This document shows positions 1-10,812 of a stretch of DNA of 64,000 bases, in pieces. A model generated the notes under the pieces. It saw only the letters and a list, made by a program, of their open reading frames with translations, was not told where the DNA came from and did not search any database. A program made the position numbers and the translations under genes. Every line of letters starts with the position of its first letter. The stretch's first letter is position 1. This DNA comes from Ceratobasidium sp. AG-K (lineage: Eukaryota; Basidiomycota; Agaricomycetes; Cantharellales; Ceratobasidiaceae). Where the stretch lies: positions 6,324,001 to 6,388,000 of the forward strand of contig JAWNGF010000001.1 of the NCBI GenBank assembly GCA_037039685.1. The letters run 5' to 3'.

Positions 1-743
1 CAAATTCGTGGTTGGGTTCTGGAGATAAAATAAGGTTGATATCTTTGAGCCCACAGCTCGATTGCAAGTATGCATCCCGCGGGCAGTGTGAAGTCTTCCC
101 CAGCGAGCCCACATTTGTAAGTGATCAGTCTGTTTTTCTCTGGACTAATAAAACGTTGGTCACCATTCAACAACATGGGACATTTGTCTAATACCTGTGT
201 TGTCCTCGATGACGCTGCCTTGGGGTCCGATACAGTTCCATTTTTGAGTACAAAGATAAAAGCTTGTTGAGCGGTGTCTCCAGGCAGGCAAGGCTAGTTG
301 TTTACCGAATCGGCAACTAGAGGCCTGATATCCCCCAAGGCTTGTCGGCAGTTAGACACCCTTGGACCTGTGTGCTCGAGACGGTCGCTCAATTGAGCTT
401 TGGGTTTCGCGTTCGCAGATGCATCAGCGATCGTTACAAATGTAGTCGACGCGTCTGTTCGGCTACTGATATATTATCAACATTTTCTAGGTAAGTGAAG
501 CCAAACCCGTGCTTAATGGCTGTGCATGGCTCAGTCTCATCGCCACCAGTTGATGGTCTGTGCCTCGGCAAGCGCTGGTGATGCGGATGGCCAGATTGTA
601 TTGGTGGGATACAATTAATAGAGGTTATACATAGCCCAAGCTGCATGCTTATTGACACACTGCCAGTGGAGGCACTGGTCTGATTTTAGTAGATAAGTAG
701 TTGAGGGTGAGGTTTCGAATTACAACCCATTCTCAGCGTTCTG
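1..743. other. No gene recognised at left edge
   Basis: Only short overlapping frames with no recognisable motif are visible. The stretch probably holds the promoter of the gene at 744 and perhaps the end of a gene lying outside the window. Confidence 0.5.
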
Positions 744-1382
744 ATGGCTTTCAACCCTCAAAGGCGCTCCTCCGCGACGCAGCACCCACCTGCTATGTCA
801 AGCCACACCTCCCCATCGGGTTCCTACTTGGATCCTTACTACACCCGTGGCCCGCACCCTTCTCCATATTATATCAGCGACGCTGCCCACGCGTTGGACG
901 CGTTCGCCACGGTTAATCGAGCGCTTGGAGCTCGAAATAACCGCCAATCGGCGCCAATTGTAGTGCAGCGGGCACCGCGTGCGCCAAAGGCGCCCGCACC
1001 CCTACCACAACCTCAACCGCATTCTAGAACACTACGAAACGCCGAGGTTGTGGGGAATCGAGCGCTCTACCCAAACAACGTTGCGCGACCTTCCCATGAT
1101 CAAGAAAGGATGGACCCGAGGCTCGAAGCTGTCTATGCGGCCGCATATACCCGAGCACCCGGCGCTGGTTTGAGCGACAATCCAAGTCGATACAATACGT
1201 ACCCAAGGGAGACCGCCAACAAGCAGCACATCCCTCCAGCGCGACCGGTTTTGCGATTAATAACCCCATCTAGTCCCCAGTGGCCAACAGAACATGAATC
1301 CCAAGTTCGGGAGAAAACGTTCCAAGACATGGGATTCCAACCTGCACCACTAAAAGATCGTTCCAGTTGCATTATCATGTAG
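744..1382 (+). CDS. Small CaaX-box protein, copy 1 (unknown function)
   Basis: Single-exon 212-residue protein of unknown function. The N-terminal half contains PSPYYISDAAHALDAFATVN followed by RALGAR at roughly residues 38-64, the same core that the genes at 2069 and 28822 show as PSPYR, AFADINRALD. The middle is proline-, arginine- and asparagine-rich and looks disordered. The last four residues are CIIM, a CaaX box with methionine at X, which in known CaaX proteins favours farnesylation. I infer that the mature protein is lipid-anchored to a membrane. The ATG at 744 is the first in frame, and the stop is the TAG at 1380. Similarity to the other two copies is limited to the core and the C-terminal tail, so this is the most diverged member. 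It could also be a lineage-specific orphan whose CaaX is fortuitous, but three of three relatives carry one. Confidence 0.65.
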   Translation: MAFNPQRRSSATQHPPAMSSHTSPSGSYLDPYYTRGPHPSPYYISDAAHALDAFATVNRALGARNNRQSAPIVVQRAPRAPKAPAPLPQPQPHSRTLRNAEVVGNRALYPNNVARPSHDQERMDPRLEAVYAAAYTRAPGAGLSDNPSRYNTYPRETANKQHIPPARPVLRLITPSSPQWPTEHESQVREKTFQDMGFQPAPLKDRSSCIIM

Positions 1383-2068
1383 TTTTGTCGTTTGTTTTCT
1401 TCCTCTTTCAAGTATTTTTATTCCCGCTGATAATTTATGTACTTCGAACAATGATAACAATATCAATGCGATCAGCTTTCCTCCATCTTAGACGCGCTCT
1501 CGGTCATTCGCGCCCCGGTATTTCATTTTAACGACGTATAAGCGCCTGCCAAGATAGATCGATTGTCTTCCTTGACAATTCCCTGACAACATCGCCGATG
1601 TTACCCTTGTGATTTGGCTTGGATGATGAACAAGCGGTGCTGATTTCATTGATCCACGTTATCTCCACGATGTTCCAAGGGCATGAGGTATCCGGTTATG
1701 GCCAAAAGTAATCCGGTTATAGGCCAGCGGCTCCGCTTATGTGGTCAAGCAAGTCGGTTAATATAAATAGTCGCTCAGGAATTGCGGGGTGTATGCTGGT
1801 TCGTTGGTCTAGTTTGGCGAAAGTGGCCGCGATTGGAGGGTACGTGGTCGGTGAAAGTCAATTGCGGAGGGCAAACAGGCGCTTGCGAGGCAGGACAAAT
1901 CGTTATCGAGAGAGGCACACCTGTCGCCGAAATGGTCCCTTGGGCCAAATACCAAGCGCAAGATGAGCGTCTTGTGTACCTTAAGTGCTGTAAAGACGTT
2001 GCCCGAACCTTTAAGATACAGGGGGGGAGACGTTTCAGTTCGACATTTCCAGCCCCCTCGCCCTCCTC
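1383..2068. other. Intergenic, with a short direct repeat
   Basis: No gene is supported here. A near-identical 15/16-base direct repeat (atccggttatggcca and atccggttataggcca) sits at 1690-1704 and 1711-1726. The rest presumably serves as 3' UTR of copy 1 and promoter of copy 2 of the CaaX family. Confidence 0.5.
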
Positions 2069-2706
2069 ATGACCACCTTTGTTACGCTCCCCTCGCAATT
2101 GCCTGGCCAGTCCTGCGATACCTTGACCGAGGATGGCATGCTAGTATGCGCTCCCGAACGTCCACCCCCAAGGATGAGATTTGGGAGCTGCCCGTCTCCA
2201 TATCGGGTATCGGATGCCAATGCCTTTGCAGACATCAACAGGGCACTGGACATAAAGTCTCTGAGAGACTCTGTGAGACGTGGGCCATATGCTAGCCAAC
2301 TCCCTCCTTCACGGGTGCGCAATTCGGTCCATCTGGGGCCTAGTCCAACCACTTCACCACCATTTGGGCGCAACTCGGTGCATATAGCCAGCCCATCCTC
2401 TTTGAGTGTTGCGCTGCCCGAGCGACCCAAGTCCTTTATCGGTAATAGATGGCGAACAAAGGTCGATGAACACGAGGAGAAACCATTATTGACTGGGGCA
2501 CATACTGCTTCAAAGAAACAAACCGGCCGTAGCATTTGCAAAGGTATCAAGGCACTCGCAGGCATCGTAAAGGTGAGTCAAACGGGTTGGTGGCCTGGTG
2601 TAGGGTTTGAACAATGGTTTAGGGACTGGGCAAGCACAAGGAGGCATTTGTGCACGAGAAGGTATCGTCGAGGAAAGCTAGGCCCATGAGTTGTATTTTC
2701 TTATAA
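2069..2706 (+). CDS. Small CaaX-box protein, copy 2 (unknown function)
   Basis: Two exons. Exon 1 opens with MTTFVTLPSQL and contains PSPYRVSDANAFADINRALD around residues 43-62, followed by serine/proline-rich sequence. It runs to IKALAGIVK at about 2571. A GTGAGT..TTTAG intron of about 50 bases follows, phase 0. The last exon reads GLGKHKEAF, then SSRKARPMSCIFL and a stop at 2704. Reading straight through the intron gives a different, meaningless tail. The terminal CIFL fits a CaaX box; leucine at X favours geranylgeranylation in known enzymes, and basic residues precede it. The gene at 28822 is a clear paralog with the same start, core, intron position and tail. Function is unknown; membrane anchoring by prenylation is an inference. 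Confidence 0.75.
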
Positions 2707-3059
2707 TTTTCTTATTCTTGGACACCGGGTACCGAGGGACTCCTCGCGTGAGACTTAAATTCCCCGTCTGTATATCATATACCATGAACTTTTATGTACG
2801 CCACGTTTTTTGGGACTGTCTGGCTTGTTGCACCAATAATGTAAAGGCATTGCAGATGAAACAATCACGTGGTATTTTACGTCACTTTCCAATGGGGCGC
2901 ACTTGCCTTGTGGACTCCACGCGGCTGATCCCATTCATCCTTATTCGTCTTATAGTTTCTTGGACACTCTACTCCTGACCACCACGACATTGATACTCCC
3001 ACTCGGTCGCTTTCCGAGTTTTATTATTTCTTGTCTAGTTTTGACTTATTTTACCTTTG
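2707..3059. other. Intergenic
   Basis: T-rich sequence directly before the ATG at 3060 suggests a promoter/5' UTR. No coding signal is seen. Confidence 0.5.
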
Positions 3060-5846
3060 ATGGCCCGCCACCGTGCCACCAGACCAAGCGTCGCTTCGGC
3101 GATATCGACCACGAGCTCAAATGGCACTCGCTCACGAACAAGGCTATCTTATGAGCAAAGTAGGATGATGTACCATGCGTGACGGTCAAATCACGCCTTC
3201 TCATTCCGGTAGCTGACAATCGTGTATGCAGACACCCTCCTTGCGTTGGCTGAGAACAGTCTAAGGAAAGGAAAGAAACCCCTTAACATATCGGCCATAG
3301 TAAAGGACGGTAAATAAACAATTCCCCTAAACCCAATTTGTTATAATTCATTTTACCTTTTGTTGTAACTAGCCGAGCGCCGCGCACATGAACAAGGGCG
3401 TTCGCTTGGTGTTCAGGCTCGCACCAGGATCAAAAAGGCCGTGGAGAAACTGGTAAGCTCGTTCAAACACTATGCTGTAGCTTTAATGATGCATTTGATT
3501 CCGTTAGGGGAGCACGGTGCACTGACTGAGGCCCCTCGTAAAAGCCGAGCCCCTGTTGAATATAGCTTGACGCCCAAGGCCGCCAAAGTGTACGTTGAAG
3601 CCAACCGATGCTGCCTAAGTACAAAACTGAATAATCTGCAGGTACAAGGATGCCAAAGCTCATAGGCGTTCTGACGTTGGAATTGCAAAGGAGATGTCTG
3701 ATACTCTTAAAGGTTGGTGATTGAAATTAGACTGTGACCTCATTCAATTTAACCCTGGTATAGGAAACGAACGTCCTGCTAAACGTCGGCGCAGCAGTGT
3801 CTCTGTTTCCGCTGGTTCGACGCCAAGGATCACCCAACAAGTTACAGTTGAAAAGCTGAAAGCTGAATTGGCTGCTGCGCGGTCGGAGATCAAAGCTTTG
3901 AAGCGTTCGAACCAAGATCTTTTGGATCAACAGCTGGACAGCGACGACGACTATGACTCCTTTGGCTCGCCAACGCGGAAGGCACTCTCATCACAGCGCG
4001 TTGAGATCGAGTCGCCTCTTCGTCCGTTCCTGGGCTCACAGAACCATTCGTTCCTTGGTGGGCGCCCCACTCGTCCGACTACCCCTGAGCCGACCGAATA
4101 TGGATCTCCCGAATACGAGCCACCAACAGATTTCGATTTTGCCGGAGAGTTTAACAAGGGAATAACTCCTAGTTCATCTCCCCCCGATGCTGTTCCGTTT
4201 CATGTTGCGCAGGACAGCCAAGTTGCGCCCGAGAAGTCTGAAATAGAGCTTAAGGTTCGTATTTACTACTAATCTGAACTATCAATCTAACATCATGATA
4301 GCTCGAACGTTTTGAAGCGTCGATGTCAGAGCTCACTCTCGAAAAGGCTCAGATGGCCGAGGAAATTGCAACGTTAAAGAATCAAGTTCAACATGAGCGA
4401 GATTCTGTTACCCGACTAACTCAGGAGAAGCATGAAGCAGAATTGGTTCAAGTCGAGCTTGCACAGATTTCCAAGGACCGTGACCACGCCCATAAGCGGG
4501 TTTCTCACCTGGAACGGACCAACGCTGATCTCGAAACGCAATATGCATCCCTGGCACTATCCAAAGAGCAGTTGGAGGTCACAATCTCACACCTGCGGTC
4601 CGATATACAGGGCCACATCGCTACTCAGTCTGAAATCCACGGTGCGCTATCCCATGCGGCTCAAGAGCTCGAAACGACCAAGGCCTCACTGTCGGCATCT
4701 CAAATCGAGACCTCGCGCCTCACTGAAAGCCTTGCGATGGCCGAGGCAACAGCAGCCGTATTAAACTCTAATATCCTCGCTCGCGATTCAACCATATTGG
4801 AGCTGGAGAATGCTCGAACGCTCTTTATGGGACAAATCCAGACACTTCGCAGCGAGGCTCAGACTTTGCGTGACAACATCGCAATCGCTCATGATCGGGC
4901 ATTAAAGGCTGAACATGTCGCGACAGAGCGTAACTCACAGATCGCGGGAATGGATGCGGAGCAGGAGGCTTTACAGGCGACTATCGAAGGACTCGAGATG
5001 CAGAGATATGGCCTTGCTAGTGAGAATTCTGCCCTGGCGCGGCAGATCGAGGAGTCGAACACCACCGTCCAAAGTTTGAGCTCGCAGATCACGAACTTGT
5101 CCGCCGAAACCCGAGCCTTGAATACTCGGATTTCGGAGCTGGAGTTGACTCTAGACGCAGTCCGTGCGGAGAATAACCACCTCCGAGCCAAGGCCGAAGC
5201 CGATAACTTGGAAGCGACTCGCTTCATATCTCAGCGCGACACAACGATTGCATCACTCGAGAAACACGTAGGCGAGCTGGAATCACAGTTGAAGGATCGG
5301 GTTCAACAACTTTCCACACGCCAGGAGCAGATTATTCGACTCAATACGGCACTCGCTGAATCAGCGACGAAGGTTGTATCGCTCGAGAAAGCCAAGAAAG
5401 CTATTTCCGAAGAACTTAGCTCTTCGGTCGACGAGATCGGTTCCCTAAACGGCCGAATTACCGAGCTACGAAACAAGGAACAAGCAAATCTGAAGCGTAT
5501 TAGGGAGCTAAGCACGAGTCTCACCCAGCATAAAGACTCATTGGAAGAGCACCAAGACCTCATTTCAAAACTCGAGCTACAGCTCGACAAGCTGAGGAAC
5601 ATTGAGCTCCAGAGTTTGCGTAAACGTCGCGCAAGATTTGAAGCCGAAGCGAGGCGCTTGAAGGATGAAGAGGATGAGTTAACCCAAGAGACGATCGATG
5701 TGGATCAGTGGGATGTGAGTGCCCGTAACGTTTGCACCTGATAATGTTACCTAACTGGGCATCTAATTCCACAGGAGGGCTTGTCTCAGTCCCGCGTCGC
5801 AAGGGCAAGTTTAGCTCCAAGCTTTGCTATCCCGTCATCCCCATGA
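3060..5846 (+). CDS. Long coiled-coil protein (unknown)
   Basis: About 790 residues in eight exons. The short first exon begins MARHRATRPSVASAIS; the next exons are small and basic (for example KPLNISAIVKDAERRAHEQG and KAVEKLGEHGALTEAP). A basic NLS-like patch AKRRRSSVSVS lies near 3780. From about 3850 to 5715 the protein is almost uninterrupted heptad-type sequence (EIATLKNQVQHERDSV; QLEVTISHLRSDIQ; LDKLRNIELQSLRKRR), so it should form a long parallel coiled coil. The last exon (5775-5846) is joined through an intron starting GTGAGT after VDQWD and ends FAIPSSP. An SMC, myosin or kinetochore role cannot be claimed because no head domain is present. A structural or scaffold protein, possibly nuclear, is the best description. 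Intron phases join cleanly throughout. Confidence 0.8.
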
Positions 5847-6058
5847 ATTTGCCCATAGCTACGTTTACCAAATTACGTTCATCTTTGTCTTGATTGTGTG
5901 TCCCCTTAGTCGAGTGCAGTTTTCGCTACACTTACTCAGGGGTTTGTTCGTATTTTTCCTAATTCACTATTTCCAGTCCCCATGCTTCATTGATTATTAC
6001 AATACGGTGCTGCTGGCTACATTGTATAAACGCGTACCTATGCCTAGTATATTACTCT

Positions 6059-7298
6059 CTATGCAAAGTCAATATGAATAGTCTTTTCCCAGTTTCGCTT
6101 GTTGTTGATTATATTTGAAACCGACTCGGGATCTTGGAGATTCGGACAGTTGATAAATGCCATGGAACGGAGACGTGGCCAGCGTCTTGACCAGTCAACA
6201 GTTTCCAAAACACCTTTGGCTATCGTATTATGCAGTTTAGGGCAATGGATCATGATATGGCCTTATACTCACTTAACCAGGAGTTACAGCTTAGATCAGC
6301 TGCTTCAAGCAAACGTAGATTTCCAGATAATTTAGCCATCAATATACGGGGCGTAGTATCCGGATCGAGCGGTACTGCGACAAGTGCCAGGTGCGTGATC
6401 GTTGGTGGAAGGAGTAAAAGATGCTTCGAGAGTGGATGCGCAATTGAAATGAGTATGTTCAACGGTGGCGAAGTGTATTCTTCTTCGTCCCAAGCTGATT
6501 CCTCGGCATGATCCTCGTTATGTGGACTTGATTCAAACTCTGGTGGTGTAAGTATATCCTTTATCTTGGAACTGTTGATTTTGGAGCCGCCAGCGTCCTT
6601 TCCAATAAGTATGAGTTCGCCGTCTGCACCCTGTTCCCCATACGTGGCCCCCCATAATGCTTCCAATGCAGGCCAGGGGAGTGGAGAGTGTATCGCAGCC
6701 CAACGCACGGTAAATCTCCGAATATGCGCGGGTAAATCTGGGTCGAAGAAGCTGCCAAATATCGCGGATCGAGAGCCATCTGCGATCGAGCTCAGTGCAG
6801 CCGATGCCAATCGTTGCACGCACATCTCGCGTAGGGTAGGTATCTCTGGCTCATCCGGGCCGCCTCGTTCTTCTTTGTCCGGATGCAAGACTGCATGGGG
6901 AATTAAGCCTGGCTCACTGAGGTGCATGAGAGTCCATCGCAGTGCACGTGCGCGCCATTGAGGCTGGGGTATCACGTTCGAGGACAAGCTACCTGATGCG
7001 GGCAAAGTGGTTGTGGGGTATGCCCAGCTTCGAGGTGGAAGGGGCCCCGCTACGCGGCTTCTGGGGTAGACACGTAGCTGGTGACCGAGGGCAAGGGGAC
7101 TGAATAATGATGCGACTGTTGACTCGTGGCGTTGCAGTCTAGTTTGCAGAGCGTGCTCTCGCCTTCATGAGTAAAGTACAAATGGGTCACCGATCAAGTA
7201 ATCACAGGTAACTGATGTACAATATACCTGGATCTAGATATTAGGGTATTCACTCGGGGTTCATGAGGTGGGATCGTGCGTCGTGGACGATCGGACAT
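6059..7298 (-). CDS. Leucine-rich hypothetical protein (LRR-like)
   Basis: About 380 residues in three exons. The start is the ATG at 7298 (MSDRPRRTIPPHEPR), with an intron before REHALQTRLQRHE and a second 53-base intron after CNSWL. The last exon carries WPRLRSMAFINCPNLQDPES and the stop at 6059. The central part (WTLMHLSEPG, RRFTVRWAAIHSPLPWPALE) is helical. The part near 6400-6260 (ITHLALVAVPLDPD, LRLLEAADLSCNSWL, LRSMAFINCPNL) has the spacing of irregular leucine-rich repeats as found in F-box/LRR proteins, though no F-box is evident. An acidic stretch EESAWDEEEY separates the two parts. The long open frame visible from 7005 does not begin with ATG; it continues upstream to 7298. Role unknown. 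Confidence 0.7.
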
Positions 7299-8285
7299 CG
7301 GTATCGCAGCGCTATGACGGTGGAGATCGTAGAGCGTGCTAGACACGAGCAAGGCACGAGGTTCTCAAAGGTAGAATTCGATGGAATCAGAGCCAAGAGG
7401 CTACAGATCAACCCTCGCCTCAGGATCGTGCGAAGTAAGTTAGGGCTCTGGGTCTAGGTCTTAGAGAAACGTTGTCATAATTAAGGTCGACGTGCTTTTC
7501 CGCCTAGATGATCCGAATCCAGCAGGGAGGGCGAAGACCAAGAATTTCGGGTTGCCGGCTGAGATCTACCCGTGTTGGTGGGAGAGCTGAGTAAGTGAAT
7601 AGACTTTTAGCAGAACTGATTAGATATCGGGTTCGAACAACACGGATCAAAACTTGACCAACTTGAAAGATGATATGGGCACGTGACCAGGATGTAATCG
7701 CCACTATATGCACCGCGGGTTACAAGATCCGTCGCCCAATGATACAGGCCTTCTACTTCCAAAGACAAAAATACTACCGTTGGTACCCGCACTCGCTTGG
7801 CGGCAGCGCTTACACTCGTAACCGCCGCAGGCCGCCTCGGGCAGCTCGGTGAGTCTCGCTTGCTCAAGCATACGTCAGCAAAACCCAACAATCTCGTGTG
7901 GTCTCGGGATCAATGGGAGGTGCTCGTCGAGCTCGTGGCGGCTCCTACGCGCTCCTGAGGGCTCGCGAGCAATCAAGAGCGAAATGCGCTCTTATCTCGC
8001 GAGGGCTCACGAGACATCACGAGCGCTTGGGAGCCTGACGAGCATCTCCCCTGAATCCCGAGACCCCACGAGACGAACGAGATTTTGGGCTTTTTGTAGA
8101 GTAGTGCGAGTCCGTAGTGTGCACTATAGATTCGATGATCTCTACACTCCAGCCGTATGCTTAGGGCCCTAGTACTCTCGCGTCGCTTCGCTTGACATCG
8201 GCTATATGCCCGCGATCTGTGTCCGGCCGATCGTGGACTCGCGGGCCAATGTGTTCGGTGTACGGCTCATTGCAAGCAAATGTGA
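7299..8285. other. Intergenic, partly CGAG-rich degenerate repeat
   Basis: No gene is supported. From about 7905 to 8090 the sequence is packed with CTCGCGAG, CTCACGAG, GCTCGTCGAGCTCG and CCCACGAG words on both strands, unlike any other part of the window. It looks like an old amplified low-complexity element. Confidence 0.5.
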
Positions 8286-8293
8286 TATAAATA
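8286..8293 (+). promoter_or_regulatory. TATA box of the CAP-protein gene
   Basis: TATAAATA lies 85 bases before the ATG at 8378. It is followed by a pyrimidine- and A-rich leader ending in AACTATAACA directly before the start, typical of well-expressed fungal secreted-protein genes. Confidence 0.6.
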
Positions 8294-8377
8294 GCAACGC
8301 AAAGCGCAAGTGTTCAGCATCAATCCCGATCAGCTCAATCTTACAACTGTTTAGTTCTCACCAACGAAACTATAACA

Positions 8378-9270
8378 ATGGTTCACTTCACTGTCTCCGT
8401 TTTCGCGCTCATCGCTGCTGCGAGTTCCGTCTCAGCGCACTGGCGCTCGAAGGCACCACCCACGAGATTCACCTTACCGGCACGCACCTCGGTTTCAACG
8501 CCTCCTCCATCGCAGCTCGTGATCTTTCTGCTCGTGCTGTGTGGCTCCAGCAAGATTATATCACTTCACACAACAACGAGCGCGCAGCTCATGGCGCCGC
8601 GGCACTTGTTTGGGATGATGGGCTCAGTGCATCCGCTCAGGCTTGGGCCAACCAGTGCAAGTTCGAGGTGAAACATGTGCTATTATAGCGCATAATCAGG
8701 AGTACTGATGTTAAATTTTGGGGTTTAGCACAGTCAGGCGGGCCAGAACCTAGCCGCTGGAACAGGTGGACCTACCCCGGCTACCGCAGTCGGCTGGTGG
8801 AACGCCGAGTCCAGTACGTGCTTGTCAGCGTGGCGAGTTCTTAGTGTCAATGTGCTGACTTGTATGCAGAGGATTATAACCCAAGCAGCCCTCAGGCTTC
8901 TCACTGGACCCAAGTTGTTTGGAAGGGTACTACTAAGCTCGGTTGCGCCCACGCAGCCTGCGCCGCCGGGACAATCTTCCCTGCAGAATACGTGAGTAAC
9001 GTTCGTATGGTCAGACGCAACCACATAACTGACTATTTCAATTTTAGGGTGTAAGTTCGATGCGATTTTGGACTGCTTCGAGAAATGTTGATTTTACGAT
9101 GGGTGTCGCTAACGAACATTATATTATATTCACAGGTGACCAACTACTTTGTCTGCCACTACAGCCCCTACGGCAATGTCATCGGCCAGTTCCCGTAAGT
9201 AATATGGTTGTTTTTCACACACCCGACCAAGCTAATGATGTGACTTCACAGTCAAAACGTTCAGAAGTAG
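8378..9270 (+). CDS. Secreted CAP (SCP/PR-1) family protein, apparent frameshift
   Basis: The ATG at 8378 encodes a signal peptide (MVHFTVSVFALIAAASSVSA). The CAP domain lies in the next frame from about 8437 (LEGTTHEIHLTG, ITSHNNERAAHGAAALVWDD). Exons then give ANQCKFEHSQAGQNLAAGTG, VGWWNAESKDYNPSS, HWTQVVWKGTTKLGCAHAAC and TNYFVCHYSPYGNVIGQFP, ending QNVQK with the stop at 9268. These are the standard CAP signatures: the HNxxR helix, GQNLA, HxTQVVW with the Glu/His cavity residues, and the C-terminal CHYSPxGN. The signal peptide and domain are out of phase by one base around 8435-8440 with no room for an intron, so either a one-base deletion has broken the gene or there is a sequence error. 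A three-base exon (GGT at 9048-9050) seems needed to encode the family glycine between two introns. Family members are extracellular and bind sterols or act at host interfaces; the role here is not known. Confidence 0.8.
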
Positions 9271-9461
9271 GGCGGACAGTGGACCGCGTCTTACTAGTCA
9301 TACCGAATAGTTGTTTGACATGGACGAAATAGACACACTTTTAGATCTTAAATGGTCGAGAGAGTGGCGTAGCGAATACAAACTAGCAAGGGTACAAATA
9401 AATAGGCAGGAGGCAATAGTATTACAAAACGACTGAAGCGCAAAGCGTCACTAACCGGGGC

Positions 9462-10695
9462 TTACGACTGCAACCTCCATAATATGTCTCGAATAAGCCG
9501 AGGAACATTGTTCGCAGTGATGGCTAGGTCTACCGACTCTTGGATGTTCATCTCTATATCAATCAACTAGAGCCCGTCGTCAGTCGTGCGCATATTCTCA
9601 GGTTAGCATTCAACTTACGCGTGCCCCTGCAAACTTGTGTGTAATATGGTCAAACACCAAGGCCAAGGTGAATTTTGGTTTCGAGTAGACGAGCCATAGC
9701 TCGTTGTTGGATACCGCCTTGACGCTTTCCAAGTTGAATAGCTCGCCCCAAAGTTGAATGGCGGAACGGTGCCAAGCACATTGAGCCTCGGCCTCCATCA
9801 TGTCTCTGCCACCACTCTCAGCGCGAGCCGCAGCCTCACGGGCCTTGGCTGCTGCTTCCGGACGTAGCTTGTCGAAGGATGTAAGGGTCGCAGTAAGCGC
9901 ATCGCGAGTTTCTGTATGCTGGGCGGACAAAGACTGGAGCTGCTCGTCGAGATCACGTAGCTGTTCGACCTGAGCGTCCAAGATTTCCTCCGCTTGCTCT
10001 TGAGTTACGCGCTACGTTAGGTTTGAGAAGTCTTTCCTTGACAAAGAGACAAATAGCGGAAACTCACATCTGCGATCGGGTGATCACGGCGTAACCGTGC
10101 CAGCTCGAGTTGCATATCAGCAATCTCTTTGGCCAACGCCTGTGCCTCTTCTGTTTCGCGAGCGACTCGAGCGTCTTCTTGCGCAATTTGTTCCGCGAGT
10201 TCTCGATGCCTGGTAAACGTGGCGTCGAGCTCGACCTTGGCCTCTTTGAGTGTGGTTTTAGCGGCATTGGTCTCGGCGGCCAGTAGGGCCATATCAGCGT
10301 CTTCGGGAGCAGAACTAAGAGCTTTGATAAAATCTTCTTTGGCCGATTGTTCGACATAGCGAAATTTGAGTTTAGCTACATATTCCTGGACCGACAATCA
10401 GGCGCCGGTCAACTAGATGGAGCCTGCACATACTTTTTGGATTTGAACCTGCTCCTCAACGGCCAACGGATTACTCAAGTCTACGCCCAGTTGCGAGCCC
10501 AGCGTGCTCTGGATAGTTCCATACGTGGCTTTTAGCTCGCTAACGTGGGAGGGGCGATCACCGAGCTCCTTGATCAATGCAAGTGTATTGCGGGACCTGT
10601 TGGTAGAACATTTAGCATCTCTTCATCTACACATATTCTAGAACCAATCACGTTGTAGGATCAAGCAAAGGATCTTCTCCCAAAGTGGTAGCCAT
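9462..10695 (-). CDS. sos7: Kinetochore protein Sos7 (Kre28/ZWINT-like)
   Basis: About 335 residues in five exons. The product begins MATTLGEDPLLDPT at 10695 and continues SRNTLALIKELGDRPSHVSE, then EYVAKLKFRYVEQSAKEDF, a long coiled coil (ELAEQIAQEDARVARETEEA), and AIQLWGELFNLESVKAVSNN. It ends with a last exon LIDIEMNIQESVDLAI..RDILWRLQS and a stop at 9462. The LKFRYVEQ..K..F block, the coiled coil and the globular C-terminal end match my knowledge of Sos7, which partners Spc7/KNL1 at the outer kinetochore. An apparent extra upstream exon (10920-10800) is only the antisense of the kinesin's first exon and cannot be joined in frame, so the start is placed at 10695. It is transcribed head-to-head with the kinesin and converges on the CAP gene. 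Confidence 0.75.
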
Positions 10696-10812
10696 ATCGT
10701 GGTTGAGTCGGCGCGCCTCTGGACGCGGTCACGTGGAGCTACAGGGAGTTGAACTCGACCACATCAACAACTCTATCCAGGGATCACTCACGGCGCACAG
10801 TAATTATCCCGA
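10696..10812. promoter_or_regulatory. Short bidirectional promoter, Sos7 / kinesin-10
   Basis: Only 117 bases separate the two divergent start codons. Any promoter elements must be shared or lie within the genes. The stretch is GC-mixed with no obvious TATA box, and it contains one ACGTG core (acgtgg near 10731). Confidence 0.55.

Noticed and set aside
744..2706. CaaX proteins as mating pheromone precursors
   Set aside because: Basidiomycete pheromone precursors are usually below about 100 residues, and no pheromone receptor or homeodomain mating gene lies nearby.
6250..7005. Long minus-strand frame taken as a complete gene starting at 7005
   Set aside because: The first codon there is TTG, and the frame continues upstream. 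The real model starts at ATG 7298 and has two introns.
7610..7660. tRNA T-loop-like gggttcgaac
   Set aside because: No matching acceptor, D or anticodon arms can be folded around it.
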